Shown: one piece after another, positions 9,341-19,062 of the stretch
Position numbering within the stretch: the first letter of the stretch is position 1
Layout: each line of letters begins with the position of its first letter
Assembly: GCF_900215655.1 (NCBI RefSeq)
Contig: NZ_OBEN01000005.1
Location: 1 to 64,000 of the forward strand
Length of the DNA: 64,000 nucleotides
Source: Hydrogenobacter hydrogenophilus
Lineage (GTDB): Bacteria; Aquificota; Aquificia; Aquificales; Aquificaceae
Direction of reading: 5' to 3'
Program-made: the position numbers and the translations under genes
Notes under the pieces: generated by a model
Databases searched by the model: none
What the model was told of the DNA's origin: nothing
The model's input: the letters and a program-made list of their open reading frames with translations, nothing else

Positions 9341-9889
9341 TTACGGTTTTTTAACAATCACGGCTATAGGCTTTACTGGATTTGTAGGAACCTTGGAGTA
9401 GAATCTGAACCATTCCTCGGGCAGAATTTCCCAAAGCCTTTTCCAGTTTTCAACCCATGTCTTCACAAAGTCCCAGGGAGGCACAGTAGGGCACATGAGG
9501 GATATGGATATGATGAGATCTCCTCTTTCGTTTATTGACGGGATAATGGGAAAGCTCCTACAGTCTATGGGATGTTTTCCGTGTATGCCACAAAATCCGT
9601 CTCTGTTAAAGGGACAGTCCTGATTTGGAGCCAAAAAGCCTATATTAAAGCCGTTTACGCTTATCTCAGGAAATCCTGCAGAGTTTAGCTTTTTGATGAG
9701 CGTATTTTCGGTAGGTAGGAGTACTACCGCTTCGTTGATCCTTTGGCATTCCTCTGATCTTTTACCACCTTTGGCACACAAGAAACACCCAAGTTGAGAA
9801 CATCCTATGTCAAAATGCTGTGTGGAATGATAGATCTCTTCAATGATTGCAGACAGCCGACTTTCTTTATCTCCTTGTGTCTTTTCCAT
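9341..9889 (-). CDS. YkgJ-type cysteine-cluster protein
   Basis: Small cytoplasmic protein of 182 residues with a putative metal-binding Cys cluster: QLGCFLCAKGGKRSEEC in the first third, then CPFNRDGFCGIHGKHPIDCR. This CxxC...C pattern is the hallmark of the YkgJ/UPF0153 family, thought to chelate zinc or iron; the biochemical role is unknown. It is 18 bp upstream of the small unknown gene on the same strand and probably forms a unit with it. Its start is divergent from glgB across a 37-bp spacer. Confidence 0.78.
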   Translation of the reverse strand: MEKTQGDKESRLSAIIEEIYHSTQHFDIGCSQLGCFLCAKGGKRSEECQRINEAVVLLPTENTLIKKLNSAGFPEISVNGFNIGFLAPNQDCPFNRDGFCGIHGKHPIDCRSFPIIPSINERGDLIISISLMCPTVPPWDFVKTWVENWKRLWEILPEEWFRFYSKVPTNPVKPIAVIVKKP

Positions 9890-9895
9890 AATGCT

Positions 9896-9910
9896 TGTAT
9901 ATTTTATACA
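9896..9910. promoter_or_regulatory. Inverted repeat in the glgB / ykgJ-like divergent spacer
   Basis: TGTATA-TTT-TATACA, a perfect 6-bp dyad, lies between the two divergent start codons. It could be an operator or a symmetrical -10 region serving both genes. Neither gene has an obvious Shine-Dalgarno sequence. Confidence 0.45.
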
Positions 9911-9926
9911 CTAAAATTTTTTTTGC

Positions 9927-11807
9927 ATGAATTTCTCTATGATCAGCGACTATGATGTTTATCTATTTAAAGAAGGTACGCACTGCAAACTTTACGAAAA
10001 ACTTGGTGCTCATCTATTTGAGGAAGGTGTTTACTTTGCAGTTTGGGCACCTAACGCTACTTATGTTTCTGTTGTAGGAAGCTTTAATAACTGGGACAGA
10101 GGTGCAAACCCACTCAGAAAAAGAGAAGATGCTTCTGGCATATGGGAAGGTTTTGTAAAGGGTGCCCGTGCTGGAGATCTTTATAAGTACTTTGTAGTCT
10201 CAAAAAGCGGATACACAGCTGAAAAATCAGACCCCTTTGGTTTTCTCTTTGAAGTTCCACCAAAGACAGCAAGCGTAGTGTGGGATCTTAGCTACACATG
10301 GAATGACCATGTGTGGATGCAAAACAGATACCTTTCAAACTCCTTAAACGCTCCTTGGCTCATATACGAGGTGCATCTGGGTTCGTGGAAAAAGAAAGGT
10401 TGGGAGTCTCTTGGCTATAGGGAGCTTGCACAAGAGCTTGTCCAGTATGCCAAGTATATGGGATTTACGCATGTGGAGTTCTTACCTGTTATGGAGCACC
10501 CCTTTTACGGTTCTTGGGGTTATCAGACAACAGGCTACTTTGCACCCACCTCACGATACGGTACACCTCAGGACTTTATGTACCTTATAGACAGACTGCA
10601 CCAAGAGGGTATAGGGGTGATCCTTGATTGGGTACCTTCTCACTTTCCTACAGATGGGCATGCCTTGGCATACTTTGATGGCACACATCTTTACGAATAC
10701 GAAGACTATAGGAAGAGATACCATCCAGACTGGCACAGCTACATCTTTGATTACTCAAAGCCCGAAGTTAGGTCCTTTTTGCTCAGTTCCGCTCACTTTT
10801 GGCTTGAAAAGTATCATGCGGATGCCATAAGAGTAGATGCGGTAGCTTCTATGCTCTATCTTGATTACTCAAGGAAACCCGGTGAATGGACACCTAACAT
10901 TTACGGTGGAAGAGAGAATCTTGAAGCCATAGAATTCATCAAAAAGCTCAACGAATGCCTCTACAGGGACTTTCCAGATACACAGACCATTGCAGAAGAA
11001 TCCACCGCCTGGCCTATGGTCACAAGACCTACATATGTAGGAGGCCTTGGTTTTGGTATGAAGTGGAATATGGGTTGGATGCACGACACGCTCTTTTACT
11101 TCTCAAAGGACCCCATTTACAGGAAGTACCACCATGATAAGATCACCTTTAGCATCTGGTATGCCTTCTCAGAGAACTTTGTGCTACCCCTTTCTCATGA
11201 TGAGGTGGTGCATGGCAAGGGCTCACTCATTAACAAAATGCCCGGTGATTGGTGGCAGAAGTTTGCTAATTTAAGACTTTTGCTCACTTACATGTATGCA
11301 CATCCCGGTAAAAAACTCCTCTTTATGGGTGGAGAGTTTGGTCAGTGGGATGAGTGGAATCACGACAGAGGACTTGATTGGTTCCTTCTGGAATATCCTA
11401 CACACAGAGGTGTTCAGATGCTTGTAAGAGACCTAAACCGTGTAGTAAAAGAAAACCCAGCTCTTTATGAGCTTGACTTTAGTCCTGAAGGTTTTGAGTG
11501 GGTAGATTTTTCTGACAGCGATCAGAGCGTGATAAGTTTTCTCAGAAAAGACCGTCAGGGAAATAACATGATACTTGCGGTGTTTAACTTTACACCTGTC
11601 CCCAGACACAACTACCGCATAGGAGTGCCTGAGAAAGGCTACTGGAAGGTGATAATAAACAGCGACTCTACTAAGTATGGAGGCTCAGGATACCAAGATT
11701 CAGAAGGTTTTCACACAGAACCCATAGCCTTTCACTCAAGACCCTATTCGGTATCCTTAGTCCTTCCACCCCTTGCTGGACTTTATCTCAGAAGAGATCC
11801 TTCATGA
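9927..11807 (+). CDS. glgB: 1,4-alpha-glucan branching enzyme
   Basis: Introduces alpha-1,6 branches into glycogen. The 626-residue protein has an N-terminal CBM48 domain ([19 protein letters not shown], about 35-55) and a GH13 barrel. The nucleophile Asp is in [16 protein letters not shown], the acid/base Glu in IAEESTAWP and the third acidic residue in [11 protein letters not shown]. The C-terminal beta domain ends in LAGLYLRRD. The first ATG is used here, but a second one (MISDYD) four codons on is equally possible because neither has a ribosome-binding site. It overlaps convergent proA by 20 bp. With the two phosphorylases at 4-7 kb it forms a local glycogen gene group. Confidence 0.95.
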   Translation: MNFSMISDYDVYLFKEGTHCKLYEKLGAHLFEEGVYFAVWAPNATYVSVVGSFNNWDRGANPLRKREDASGIWEGFVKGARAGDLYKYFVVSKSGYTAEKSDPFGFLFEVPPKTASVVWDLSYTWNDHVWMQNRYLSNSLNAPWLIYEVHLGSWKKKGWESLGYRELAQELVQYAKYMGFTHVEFLPVMEHPFYGSWGYQTTGYFAPTSRYGTPQDFMYLIDRLHQEGIGVILDWVPSHFPTDGHALAYFDGTHLYEYEDYRKRYHPDWHSYIFDYSKPEVRSFLLSSAHFWLEKYHADAIRVDAVASMLYLDYSRKPGEWTPNIYGGRENLEAIEFIKKLNECLYRDFPDTQTIAEESTAWPMVTRPTYVGGLGFGMKWNMGWMHDTLFYFSKDPIYRKYHHDKITFSIWYAFSENFVLPLSHDEVVHGKGSLINKMPGDWWQKFANLRLLLTYMYAHPGKKLLFMGGEFGQWDEWNHDRGLDWFLLEYPTHRGVQMLVRDLNRVVKENPALYELDFSPEGFEWVDFSDSDQSVISFLRKDRQGNNMILAVFNFTPVPRHNYRIGVPEKGYWKVIINSDSTKYGGSGYQDSEGFHTEPIAFHSRPYSVSLVLPPLAGLYLRRDPS

Positions 11808-13113
11808 TGTCTTCGGGCACACCCACATTGTCTCTTAGTTGTCCGTTCCCAAGTATAACAAACTTTTGGATGGTGAGCTCTTCAAGAGCCATAGGTCCCC
11901 TTGCGTGTATTTTATCTGTAGAAATACCCATCTCCGCACCTAAACCAAACTCGTTGCCGTCGGTAAAGCGTGTTGATGCATTCACATAGACCGCCGCTGA
12001 ATCCACTTGGTTTAAGAACTTCATTGCTTTGGTGTAGTTTTCCGTTATTATGGCATCTGAGTGCTTAGATCCGTACTTTTCTATAAAGTCTATAGCTTCC
12101 TCTAAGCTTCCCACCACCTTTACCGCAAGGATAAGGTCAAGAAACTCCTCGTAGTAGTCCTCTTCCTTTGCAGGGATAGCCTTAACAAAAGAGAGCCTTG
12201 GGTCAGATTTTATAACTTTCAGGCTCTCTTCATCACACCTGAGTTCCACACCAGCCTTACCCAGTATGTAAGCCATGCGAGGGAAAAATTCCTCAAGAAT
12301 GTCTCTATGGATAATGAGGTTCTCCACTGCGTTGCACACAGATGGCCTTTGCACTTTGGCATTGTAAACTATGTGATAGGCTTTATTTAGGTCCGCTTCG
12401 TCATCCACATATATGTTGCAAACACCTTTGTAGTGTTTTATGACGGGTACACGAGCGTTTTCCGCAACCGCTCTTATGAGGCTCTCACCACCTCTGGGAA
12501 TGGCTACATCTATTTTGCCTTCCATCTTCAAAAGTTCCCAAACGATTTCTCTTTCTGGTCTGTCTATGAATTGAATGGCATCTTCTGGAAAGCCTGCCTG
12601 TTTGCAAGCTTCTCTTAGTATTTCAACCAGCGCTCTGTTGGAGTTTATGGCTTCCTTTCCACCACGAAGGATCACAGCGTTGGAAGACTTCATGCACAAA
12701 GATGCCGCTTCTACAGTCACATTAGGCCTTGCCTCGTATATGATAAATATTACTCCCAAGGGTACTCTCATCCTACCTACTCTAAGGCCGTTGGGAAGGG
12801 TCCACATTTTGGTTATCTCTCCTACAGGGTCGGGCAATTTAGCCACATCCTTGAGAACTTTTATCATGCCATCTATCCTTTTGTCATTCAGAACAAGCCT
12901 GTCTATAAGAGCGGAAGATAACCCAAGACTCTTTGCATACTCCACATCTTTTGCGTTTTCTTCCTTTATAAAATCCCTTTTATCATGCATAAGTTCTGCA
13001 CAGTAAAGTAGAGCTTTGTTCTTTACCTCCGTGTTTAGAGAGACAAGCTCACGCAAAACCGCTCTTGCCTTTTCTACCTTTTCTTCCGCATAGCTAAGAA
13101 CTTCTCTGCTCAT
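11788..13113 (-). CDS. proA: Gamma-glutamyl phosphate reductase
   Basis: Second enzyme of proline synthesis, reducing gamma-glutamyl phosphate to glutamate semialdehyde with NADPH. The 441-residue protein has the aldehyde-dehydrogenase fold, with the catalytic Cys in [13 protein letters not shown] and the RGGKEAI and RGGESLI glycine segments. Length and motifs are normal for the family. proB is nearby at 14.8 kb but separated by lysC and a CoA-binding gene. The start is divergent from lysC with only 17 bp between them. Confidence 0.95.
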   Translation of the reverse strand: MSREVLSYAEEKVEKARAVLRELVSLNTEVKNKALLYCAELMHDKRDFIKEENAKDVEYAKSLGLSSALIDRLVLNDKRIDGMIKVLKDVAKLPDPVGEITKMWTLPNGLRVGRMRVPLGVIFIIYEARPNVTVEAASLCMKSSNAVILRGGKEAINSNRALVEILREACKQAGFPEDAIQFIDRPEREIVWELLKMEGKIDVAIPRGGESLIRAVAENARVPVIKHYKGVCNIYVDDEADLNKAYHIVYNAKVQRPSVCNAVENLIIHRDILEEFFPRMAYILGKAGVELRCDEESLKVIKSDPRLSFVKAIPAKEEDYYEEFLDLILAVKVVGSLEEAIDFIEKYGSKHSDAIITENYTKAMKFLNQVDSAAVYVNASTRFTDGNEFGLGAEMGISTDKIHARGPMALEELTIQKFVILGNGQLRDNVGVPEDIMKDLF

Positions 13114-13130
13114 GATGTAGAATATTATAA

Positions 13131-14357
13131 ATGAACCTTGTAGTTAAGTTTGGCGGTACATCGGTGGGAAGCCTAGAAAGGATAGAAAGTGCAGCAGAAA
13201 AAGTAATACAAAAAGTAAAGCAAGGATACAAGGTTGTGGTCGTTTCCTCCGCTATGGCAGGCGAAACAGACAGACTTATAAACTTAGCCAAACAAATTGA
13301 CCCATTTCCACCAGAAAGAGAGTTAGACATGCTCATATCTACCGGCGAACAGCAAGCTATAGCTCTGTTTGCCATAACTCTAAACAAAATGGGGTATCCT
13401 GCTAAGAGTCTGTGCGGGTGGCAGGTACCCATTATCACAGATGGAGTGCATACAAAAGCCAGGGTTGTAAAAGTAGGTGTGCAAAGAATAAAAAATTTAC
13501 TCAATGAAGGCTATATACCTGTTGTTGCAGGTTTTCAGGGAGTTACAGAAGACTGGGAGATAACCACTCTTGGCAGAGGAGGTTCAGACCTCTCTGCGGT
13601 GGTTCTCGCTCATGCCCTTGGTGCGGATTGTGAGATATACACGGATGTGGAAGGGGTATTCACCGCAGACCCAAGGATAGTACCAAACGCTAAAAAGATA
13701 TCTCGCATATCCTACGAAGAGATGCTTGAGATGGCATCTTTGGGTGCTAAGGTAATGCAGGCAAGAAGTATAGAGTTTGCTATGAAGTACAATGTAAGAA
13801 TACATGTTAGGAGTTCCTTTTCGGATAATGATGGAACATGGATACTACCAGAGGAGGAAGTTATGGAGAAGGTAGCGGTAAGAGCCATAACCTTAGACAC
13901 AAAAGAGTCGCGCATCACGGTGGTGAGAGTACCAGACAAGCCGGGCATAGCCTACAGTATATTTAAAGCTTTGGGTGATGCTCACATAGTGGTGGATATG
14001 ATAGTGCAGAATGTATCCCACCAAGGCTATACAGATATGTCCTTTACGGTAAACAAAACTGATGCAAAAATAGCTGAAGACATCGTCAGAAAAGTGGCTT
14101 CCGAGATAGGTGCTCAGGAAGTGGTAAGAGATGACAATGTGGCAAAAATATCCGTGGTAGGGATAGGTATGAAAAGTTCTTACGGTACAGCGGCAAAGAT
14201 GTTTGAAGTGCTTTACAGAAATAATATAAACATAATGGCCATATCCACATCCGAGATAAAAATATCCTGCCTAATTGACAGCAAGTATGGTGAGCTTGCC
14301 CTCAGAGAGCTACATTCTGCCTTCATAGAAGAAGATCAAGATGTGGTAAAATACTAA
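13131..14357 (+). CDS. lysC: Aspartate kinase
   Basis: Phosphorylates aspartate as the first step toward lysine, threonine and methionine. The kinase domain occupies residues 1-240 with [11 protein letters not shown] at the N-terminus and the FTADPRIV segment before two ACT domains at about 265-408, which normally bind lysine or threonine for feedback. The ATG lies a few bases after a TATTATAA element without a Shine-Dalgarno sequence, suggesting a leaderless or very short leader. A CoA-binding protein gene starts 3 bp after the stop. thrC, the last step of threonine synthesis, is at 58 kb. Confidence 0.93.
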   Translation: MNLVVKFGGTSVGSLERIESAAEKVIQKVKQGYKVVVVSSAMAGETDRLINLAKQIDPFPPERELDMLISTGEQQAIALFAITLNKMGYPAKSLCGWQVPIITDGVHTKARVVKVGVQRIKNLLNEGYIPVVAGFQGVTEDWEITTLGRGGSDLSAVVLAHALGADCEIYTDVEGVFTADPRIVPNAKKISRISYEEMLEMASLGAKVMQARSIEFAMKYNVRIHVRSSFSDNDGTWILPEEEVMEKVAVRAITLDTKESRITVVRVPDKPGIAYSIFKALGDAHIVVDMIVQNVSHQGYTDMSFTVNKTDAKIAEDIVRKVASEIGAQEVVRDDNVAKISVVGIGMKSSYGTAAKMFEVLYRNNINIMAISTSEIKISCLIDSKYGELALRELHSAFIEEDQDVVKY

Positions 14358-14360
14358 GCT

Positions 14361-14780
14361 ATGAGAGAGTTTAATCATCCACACCAAGATGAGGCTTTTA
14401 AGGTATTGTCTTCCTCAAAAGTTGTTGCGGTAGTAGGTATATCTCCAGACCCAGAGAGACCCTCTTACTATGTGAGTGAGAGGCTTCTATCCAGAGGAAT
14501 GCACAAAGTTTACTTTGTAAATCCCAAGTATGCAAATGAGGAAATATTAGGTGTTAAAGTGTTTGCAAGTCTAAAGGAAGTACCAGAAAGTGTAGACATA
14601 GTGAATGTGTTTAGGAATCCAGCTCACATAGAACCCATAGTGCAGGAAGCCATAGAGATAGGTGCTAAGTGCGTGTGGCTCCAACCGGGCTGTGAAAACC
14701 CAGAAGTTATAGAAAAGTACAAAGATAAGATTCACATAGTTTGGAACGCCTGTATTGGTGTGGAAGCAGGATACCTCTAA
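14361..14780 (+). CDS. CoA-binding domain protein (YccU-like)
   Basis: Small 139-residue Rossmann-fold protein of the CoA-binding (YccU/succinyl-CoA-synthetase-like) family. VVAVVGISPDPERPSYYVSE forms the dinucleotide-like loop near residue 25, and GAKCVWLQPGCENPE and WNACIGVEAG are typical later elements. The function of the family is not established. It follows lysC by 3 bp and is probably co-transcribed with it. It overlaps convergent proB by 4 bp. Confidence 0.82.
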   Translation: MREFNHPHQDEAFKVLSSSKVVAVVGISPDPERPSYYVSERLLSRGMHKVYFVNPKYANEEILGVKVFASLKEVPESVDIVNVFRNPAHIEPIVQEAIEIGAKCVWLQPGCENPEVIEKYKDKIHIVWNACIGVEAGYL

Positions 14781-15838
14781 AAGACCACCAAGTTGTCCCG
14801 ATGGATCGCCTCTTCCTTGTTAGTCTTTAGTATAGCTTTTACATCATGTCCCTTTTTTCTCATGACGCGCATGAGTTCTTCAGAAGAAAAATTAACCTTT
14901 CCTTTACCTATCAGACGACCATCTTCCAAACAAATGCTCACAGTATCTCCTCTTTTAAAAATACCACCTATCTTAACTATTCCTGCAGGCAGTAAGCTTT
15001 TCCCTTCCTTTAGTGCTCTATAAGCTCCACAATCAATATAAAGCACCCCCTTTGGCTCTTCCATCATGGCTATGGTCTTTTTTCTTTGCTTTAGAGGTTT
15101 ATCAAGAGGTTTAAAATAAGTACCCGAAGTTTCAAATCGCTTGAGATTTACAAGGCTGTCTTCTTTACCCGTTATGATGACATGTATACCCAGATTTAAA
15201 GCCATCTTAGTAGCGGTAAGCTTACTAAACATTCCACCCGTTCCAAACTCTGAATTCACACCCTTTACAAAACTAAAGGCCTTATCCACATCATCTACAA
15301 AGTGGATTATCTGGTCTTTTTCGTCTCTTAGCCCTCCTGCAGTGGATAGTATGACAAGAAGCTCCACATCCATCATAAAGGCAGTATGCAGAGCAAGGAA
15401 GTCATTGTCTCCAAATACGAGCTCAGATACCGCAACAGTGTCGTTCTCGTTTATAACAGGTACGACTCCCAGCTTGAGCATCTGTTCTATAGCGTTCTTG
15501 CTGTTGTAAAATTTAGCCTTTTCTCTAAACACATCAGAGGTTAAAAGCACCTGTGCTGGGATAAGCCCATAATTAGAAAAAACCACATCGTATATATGCA
15601 TCAGGTATGCCTGTCCCACTCCAGCCAATGCCTGCTTTAATACTAGATCTTTAGGCCTTTCTTTGATACCTAACTTCTTAGTACCACACAGAACAGCACC
15701 AGAAGACACAATAAGTACCTCATCCCCCTCTTGCTTCAAAGCCTTTATGTCTCTTGCCAGCTTAGAAAGAAAGGAAAGGTCTATATCTCCTTCGGGAGTC
15801 TGTATTAAGTTAGAACCTATCTTCACCAGAAGCCTCAT
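14777..15838 (-). CDS. proB: Glutamate 5-kinase
   Basis: First enzyme of proline synthesis, phosphorylating glutamate. The 353-residue protein has an amino-acid-kinase domain (LVKIGSNLIQTPEG at the start, IVSSGAVLCG, VPVINENDTVA) over about 1-240 and a C-terminal PUA domain from about 270 (LPAGIVKIGGIFKRGD). The order kinase plus PUA is the standard bacterial form. It is a single-gene unit on the minus strand, divergent from the PEBP-like gene. Confidence 0.94.
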   Translation of the reverse strand: MRLLVKIGSNLIQTPEGDIDLSFLSKLARDIKALKQEGDEVLIVSSGAVLCGTKKLGIKERPKDLVLKQALAGVGQAYLMHIYDVVFSNYGLIPAQVLLTSDVFREKAKFYNSKNAIEQMLKLGVVPVINENDTVAVSELVFGDNDFLALHTAFMMDVELLVILSTAGGLRDEKDQIIHFVDDVDKAFSFVKGVNSEFGTGGMFSKLTATKMALNLGIHVIITGKEDSLVNLKRFETSGTYFKPLDKPLKQRKKTIAMMEEPKGVLYIDCGAYRALKEGKSLLPAGIVKIGGIFKRGDTVSICLEDGRLIGKGKVNFSSEELMRVMRKKGHDVKAILKTNKEEAIHRDNLVVF

Positions 15839-15871
15839 CTTTTATAATTTTAGTAGGAGGTTTGCTTAAAG

Positions 15872-16387
15872 GTGGCTCTTTACCTGCTCTTGATTTTGAG
15901 TAGCTTTGTTCTTGGAGGTAAGCTTATGAAAGTGGAAAGCCCAGCTTTCAAAGATGGTGATGTTATACCCAAAAAGTATACGTGCGACGGTGAAAACGTA
16001 TCACCCCCTCTGGTTTGGTTGGGTTATCCAAAAGAGGCAAAGTCTTTCGTACTTATAGTTGATGACCCAGATGCGCCCGTAGGCACTTTTACCCACTGGG
16101 TAGTTTATGACATACCCATAAGTGAAACCTCTCTTAAGGAAAACTTTCCCAAAGATGGGCAGGTAGGTAGTGTAAAACAAGGTAGGAACGATTTTGGGAA
16201 GGTAGGCTATGGAGGTCCCTGTCCACCAAAAGGACATGGCTATCATAGGTACTTTTTTAGGGTATATGCGCTGAATGTAGAAAGCCTTGGACTACCTCCT
16301 GGAGCTACAAGAAAACAAGTGGAAAGTAAAATGAGAGGACACATACTATCCGAAGGTTATACGGTAGGAAGGTACAAAAGAGAGTGA
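15872..16387 (+). CDS. YbhB/YbcL-type PEBP (Raf kinase inhibitor-like) protein, exported
   Basis: Phosphatidylethanolamine-binding-protein fold, 171 residues. The N-terminus ALYLLLILSSFVLGG is a likely signal peptide, so the protein is probably periplasmic. Family motifs are VDDPDAPVGTFTHWVVYDIP near residue 65 and GPCPPKGHGYHRYFFRVYAL near 115. The start is GTG with an AGGAGG ribosome-binding site upstream; an ATG at codon 18 would give a cytoplasmic form lacking the leader, which I consider less likely. The ligand of bacterial members is not known. Confidence 0.86.
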   Translation: MALYLLLILSSFVLGGKLMKVESPAFKDGDVIPKKYTCDGENVSPPLVWLGYPKEAKSFVLIVDDPDAPVGTFTHWVVYDIPISETSLKENFPKDGQVGSVKQGRNDFGKVGYGGPCPPKGHGYHRYFFRVYALNVESLGLPPGATRKQVESKMRGHILSEGYTVGRYKRE

Positions 16388-16774
16388 TTAGAGCGTAAAT
16401 TTGGTTAAAAGTTCTATAGGTTTTCTTCCTGCAAAACCTTCGTCCAGTTCATGCCAGTAGAGTATGGTATCCTCATCCTCCTTCCAACAAAGCCATATAT
16501 ATCTGTTCTGATAAAAGGAAAGGAAGTCTACAAGAATAGGGTCCGTCCCTTTTATAACACCACCAAGGGCCTCTATCTTCTGAAAACACCGCCTTATCTC
16601 CGCGTCTATCTCCTTAGTTTGGCTTTCCATATAGAGCCTTTCCAGTTTGTCCTCCTCCTCCTCCATTTTAGTGAGGATAGAATACAGCTCTTCCTTTTTT
16701 ATGTTAATAGTTTCCACAAGAGGTTTTATAAGGGTTAGTAGCTCTCTTGCAGTGTCAAGATCAAAGACCTTCAT
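16388..16774 (-). CDS. DUF2203 family protein
   Basis: Small soluble protein of 128 residues starting MKVFDLDTARELL. An N-terminal helical, probably coiled-coil half rich in Glu and Lys is followed by GGVIKGTDPILVDFLSFYQN and the aromatic stretch YIWLCWKEDEDTILYWHELD, which is the DUF2203 signature. The function is unknown. The frame is open for another 143 codons upstream, but that part is antisense to the acyltransferase gene and reads like a shadow, so the internal ATG at 16774 is chosen. Stop abuts the stop of the PEBP-like gene. Confidence 0.82.
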   Translation of the reverse strand: MKVFDLDTARELLTLIKPLVETINIKKEELYSILTKMEEEEDKLERLYMESQTKEIDAEIRRCFQKIEALGGVIKGTDPILVDFLSFYQNRYIWLCWKEDEDTILYWHELDEGFAGRKPIELLTKFTL

Positions 16775-16829
16775 AGTTAAATAATAAACCCTGCTTAGTA
16801 AATTGTCTATAATTTTTAATAATTCTTCT

Positions 16830-17492
16830 ATGAAGAGGGTTTTGAGATTTTTTATAAAGCTAATGCTACCCATCATAGCTGTTCTTATACGCATCTTAGG
16901 AAGGACCATAAGGTGGGAAAAGAGGTACGACTTTGAGAAGGACAGGGGGAAAATATATGCCATATGGCACGGGAACGCTTTAGGTATAGCCTTTTTCGGT
17001 ATGGACAGAGGCATATACACACTGGTTAGCAGGTTTAGAGATGGAGATATGGCATCATATCTTCTTGAAAAACTTGGATACCATGTGATAAGAGGTTCAA
17101 CGGAGGAAGGTAAGCCAGAAAAAGGTGGAAGGTCTGGCATCCTTAAACTCGTCAAAGCCATAAAAGAAGGCAATAATGTAGCTATAACCGTGGATGGACC
17201 CAAGGGACCTCCCTTTAAGGTAAAAGCTGGTGTGATCTTTCTCGCTCAGAAAACACATGCAACTATAATTCCTGCCTTTGCAGAATTTGACAGATACATA
17301 AAATTAAACTCGTGGGATCACTTTATTATCCCCCTGCCCTTCACAAAAGGTAGAGTAAGGGTAGGAAGACCTATAAAGGTATGTAAAGAAGACAGCATAG
17401 AAGAGAAGGTCATGGAACTTGAGGAGGAGCTTTTGAGGATCTCCTCTTGGGAAAGATCAAATTCGCCACTTTTGGAGCAAAAACAAAACTAA
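16830..17492 (+). CDS. DUF374 lysophospholipid acyltransferase-like protein
   Basis: Membrane-associated acyltransferase, 220 residues, of the DUF374 branch of the PlsC/LpxL-like superfamily. An N-terminal hydrophobic segment anchors it (FFIKLMLPIIAVLIRILG). AIWHGNALGIAFF carries the family His, and VAITVDGPKGPPFKVKAGV is the signature block. The acceptor may be a lysophospholipid or a lipid A precursor; this cannot be decided here. A TTG at 16803 would extend it by nine residues, but the ATG at 16830 fits better. Its last 83 bp overlap the convergent antiporter gene. Confidence 0.83.
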   Translation: MKRVLRFFIKLMLPIIAVLIRILGRTIRWEKRYDFEKDRGKIYAIWHGNALGIAFFGMDRGIYTLVSRFRDGDMASYLLEKLGYHVIRGSTEEGKPEKGGRSGILKLVKAIKEGNNVAITVDGPKGPPFKVKAGVIFLAQKTHATIIPAFAEFDRYIKLNSWDHFIIPLPFTKGRVRVGRPIKVCKEDSIEEKVMELEEELLRISSWERSNSPLLEQKQN

Positions 17493-18576
17493 AACTACCT
17501 ATAAGAGAGGTGATAAGCACGAGAACAAAGGTTATTGTCTGAGCAGGAGGGTAAAGCCCAGAAAATATAAGAGAGAACTCCCCCCTTTGTAGAAAAGAAA
17601 GGGAAGCCCTCAGAGAGATCCTTTTATCAAAACCATAAAGAAGAGAAGATAAATAAGTGGAAACAAGCTTAAGGATAATAGCTAAAAGCGATATGCCAAT
17701 AGCAAAAGGTATATCGGTAGAACCGTCCATATTTGCTTTGTATGTAAAGAAGAAAAAGAATAATCCCAAAGAAAGCTCTTTTATAGGTGAAAGGGTGTTG
17801 TCTATGATCTTGAAAGCTCGCGTGTTTTCAGGAACCAATACGCCTAAAAAGAAGGCTAATATAGCTTCTGAAATGTGATATTTAACTGCAAGGCCACTTA
17901 CAAAAAAAAGAAACCCCAAAGTAAAAAAGACAAAAAGACTCTCATCTACCCTCCTTTCTAAAATATCAAAAAAGACTTTTACTGCGTCCTTTAAAAGATA
18001 GAAAAGCACAAAAATCATCACTAAGATTAAAAAAGATCTTCCTACAAAGTATAAACTTAAATCTCCTGAGGAAACAAAGCTGGTCAAAAAGGAAAGTAAA
18101 ATTATGCAAATGAGATCTTCAAATATCAGCAAGCCTATGAGAAGGTCAACTTCTGGATTTATTAGCCTCTTGTAGTCCATAAACAACTTAGCAGTTATGG
18201 CAGTACTTGATGGATATACAGCACTGGCAAGCACTAAAGATAAAACTAAATCTTTTGTAAAAACATAAGATACGCCTAAAACAGGTAAAAAGTTAATAAA
18301 AAAGTCAATAAAACCCGCTTTGACTACCTTAAACATGCCCATAAGTCTTTCAAAGGAATACTCAAGACCTATGAAGAAAAAGAGCAGAGCAACCGCAGAA
18401 TGTTCAAAGACAGACAAGAAGTTAGATACATCCTTGGGTAAAAAGGATCTCAAAAGCAAACCAGAAAGCATAAAGGAAGCTATATACGGGAACTTTAGGA
18501 ATTTTAAAGTGTAAGCCATAAAAAACATTAAGAGTAGGACAAAACCTGCATAAGCGAGCTGTATACCTTCTGACAT
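17410..18576 (-). CDS. CPA2-type cation:proton antiporter (KhtU/KefB-like)
   Basis: Inner-membrane antiporter of 388 residues with about twelve hydrophobic helices and no C-terminal RCK domain of its own. Motifs include FFFIGLEYSFERL near residue 70, ASAVYPSSTAITAKLF and the long hydrophobic GLFFFFFTYKANMDGSTDI. The ATG immediately follows the stop of the preceding KhtT-like gene, which encodes the missing regulatory subunit. The pair matches the YhaT-YhaU (KhtT-KhtU) K+/H+ antiporter arrangement of Gram-positive bacteria. The transported ion is inferred as K+ or Na+. The 3' end overlaps the convergent acyltransferase gene by 83 bp. Confidence 0.85.
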   Translation of the reverse strand: MSEGIQLAYAGFVLLLMFFMAYTLKFLKFPYIASFMLSGLLLRSFLPKDVSNFLSVFEHSAVALLFFFIGLEYSFERLMGMFKVVKAGFIDFFINFLPVLGVSYVFTKDLVLSLVLASAVYPSSTAITAKLFMDYKRLINPEVDLLIGLLIFEDLICIILLSFLTSFVSSGDLSLYFVGRSFLILVMIFVLFYLLKDAVKVFFDILERRVDESLFVFFTLGFLFFVSGLAVKYHISEAILAFFLGVLVPENTRAFKIIDNTLSPIKELSLGLFFFFFTYKANMDGSTDIPFAIGISLLAIILKLVSTYLSSLLYGFDKRISLRASLSFLQRGEFSLIFSGLYPPAQTITFVLVLITSLIGSFSFVFAPKVANLIFPKRRSSKAPPQVP

Positions 18577-19062
18577 TTAGGTGCTACACCTACCGCAGAT
18601 TTCCATAAGGTGTTTTATCTGCTGGCGTGTACCAACTACTATAAGAATGTCCCCTACCTCTATTTTTTCTTTGTAAGGGTCAGGACTGGGAATTATTTTT
18701 CCCCCTCTGTCTATAGCTATAACGGAAGTGCCTGTAAGTTTTCTTATCTGGAGTTCCGCTATAGTCTTTCCTACAAAGTTAGAACCCTGCTCTACTTTTA
18801 CCCACTCTATGAGGACCTCCTTGAGTATGAGCTCCATTTTCTCAACTTTTACAGGTTGGTAGAGCACACCAGCCATCAAAAATCCCAGCTCTTTTGCTTC
18901 TTCATCTGTAAGCTCAAAAGAGCAGAGAGGTTCTTCATCTTGCATAAGGTATATCTCTCTCTTGCCTGTGTTGTATATGATGATCACTAAGTCCCTCCCC
19001 TCGGTTAGTGTCACTGCATACTTTTTACCTATACCCGGTAGGTCAGTCTCTCTTACCTTCAT
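18577..19062 (-). CDS. KhtT-like RCK_C/TrkA-C regulatory protein
   Basis: Cytoplasmic regulator of the adjacent antiporter, 161 residues. The N-terminal half ([36 protein letters not shown]) is the KhtT-specific part. The C-terminal half is an RCK_C (TrkA-C) ligand-binding domain: VGKTIAELQIRKLTGTSVIAI, then IIPSPDPYKEKIEVGDILIVVG. In KhtT this domain senses c-di-AMP or related ligands; the ligand here is unknown. The gene overlaps hspR by 20 bp and abuts the antiporter gene with no spacer, so it is part of the dnaJ-hspR unit. The last residues contain CGRCS, which is not typical. Confidence 0.85.
   Translation of the reverse strand: MKVRETDLPGIGKKYAVTLTEGRDLVIIIYNTGKREIYLMQDEEPLCSFELTDEEAKELGFLMAGVLYQPVKVEKMELILKEVLIEWVKVEQGSNFVGKTIAELQIRKLTGTSVIAIDRGGKIIPSPDPYKEKIEVGDILIVVGTRQQIKHLMEICGRCST

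Noticed and set aside
16775-17203. Upstream extension of the DUF2203 frame by 143 codons
   Set aside because: It is antisense to the acyltransferase gene and has no domain; the DUF2203 family begins at the ATG at 16774.
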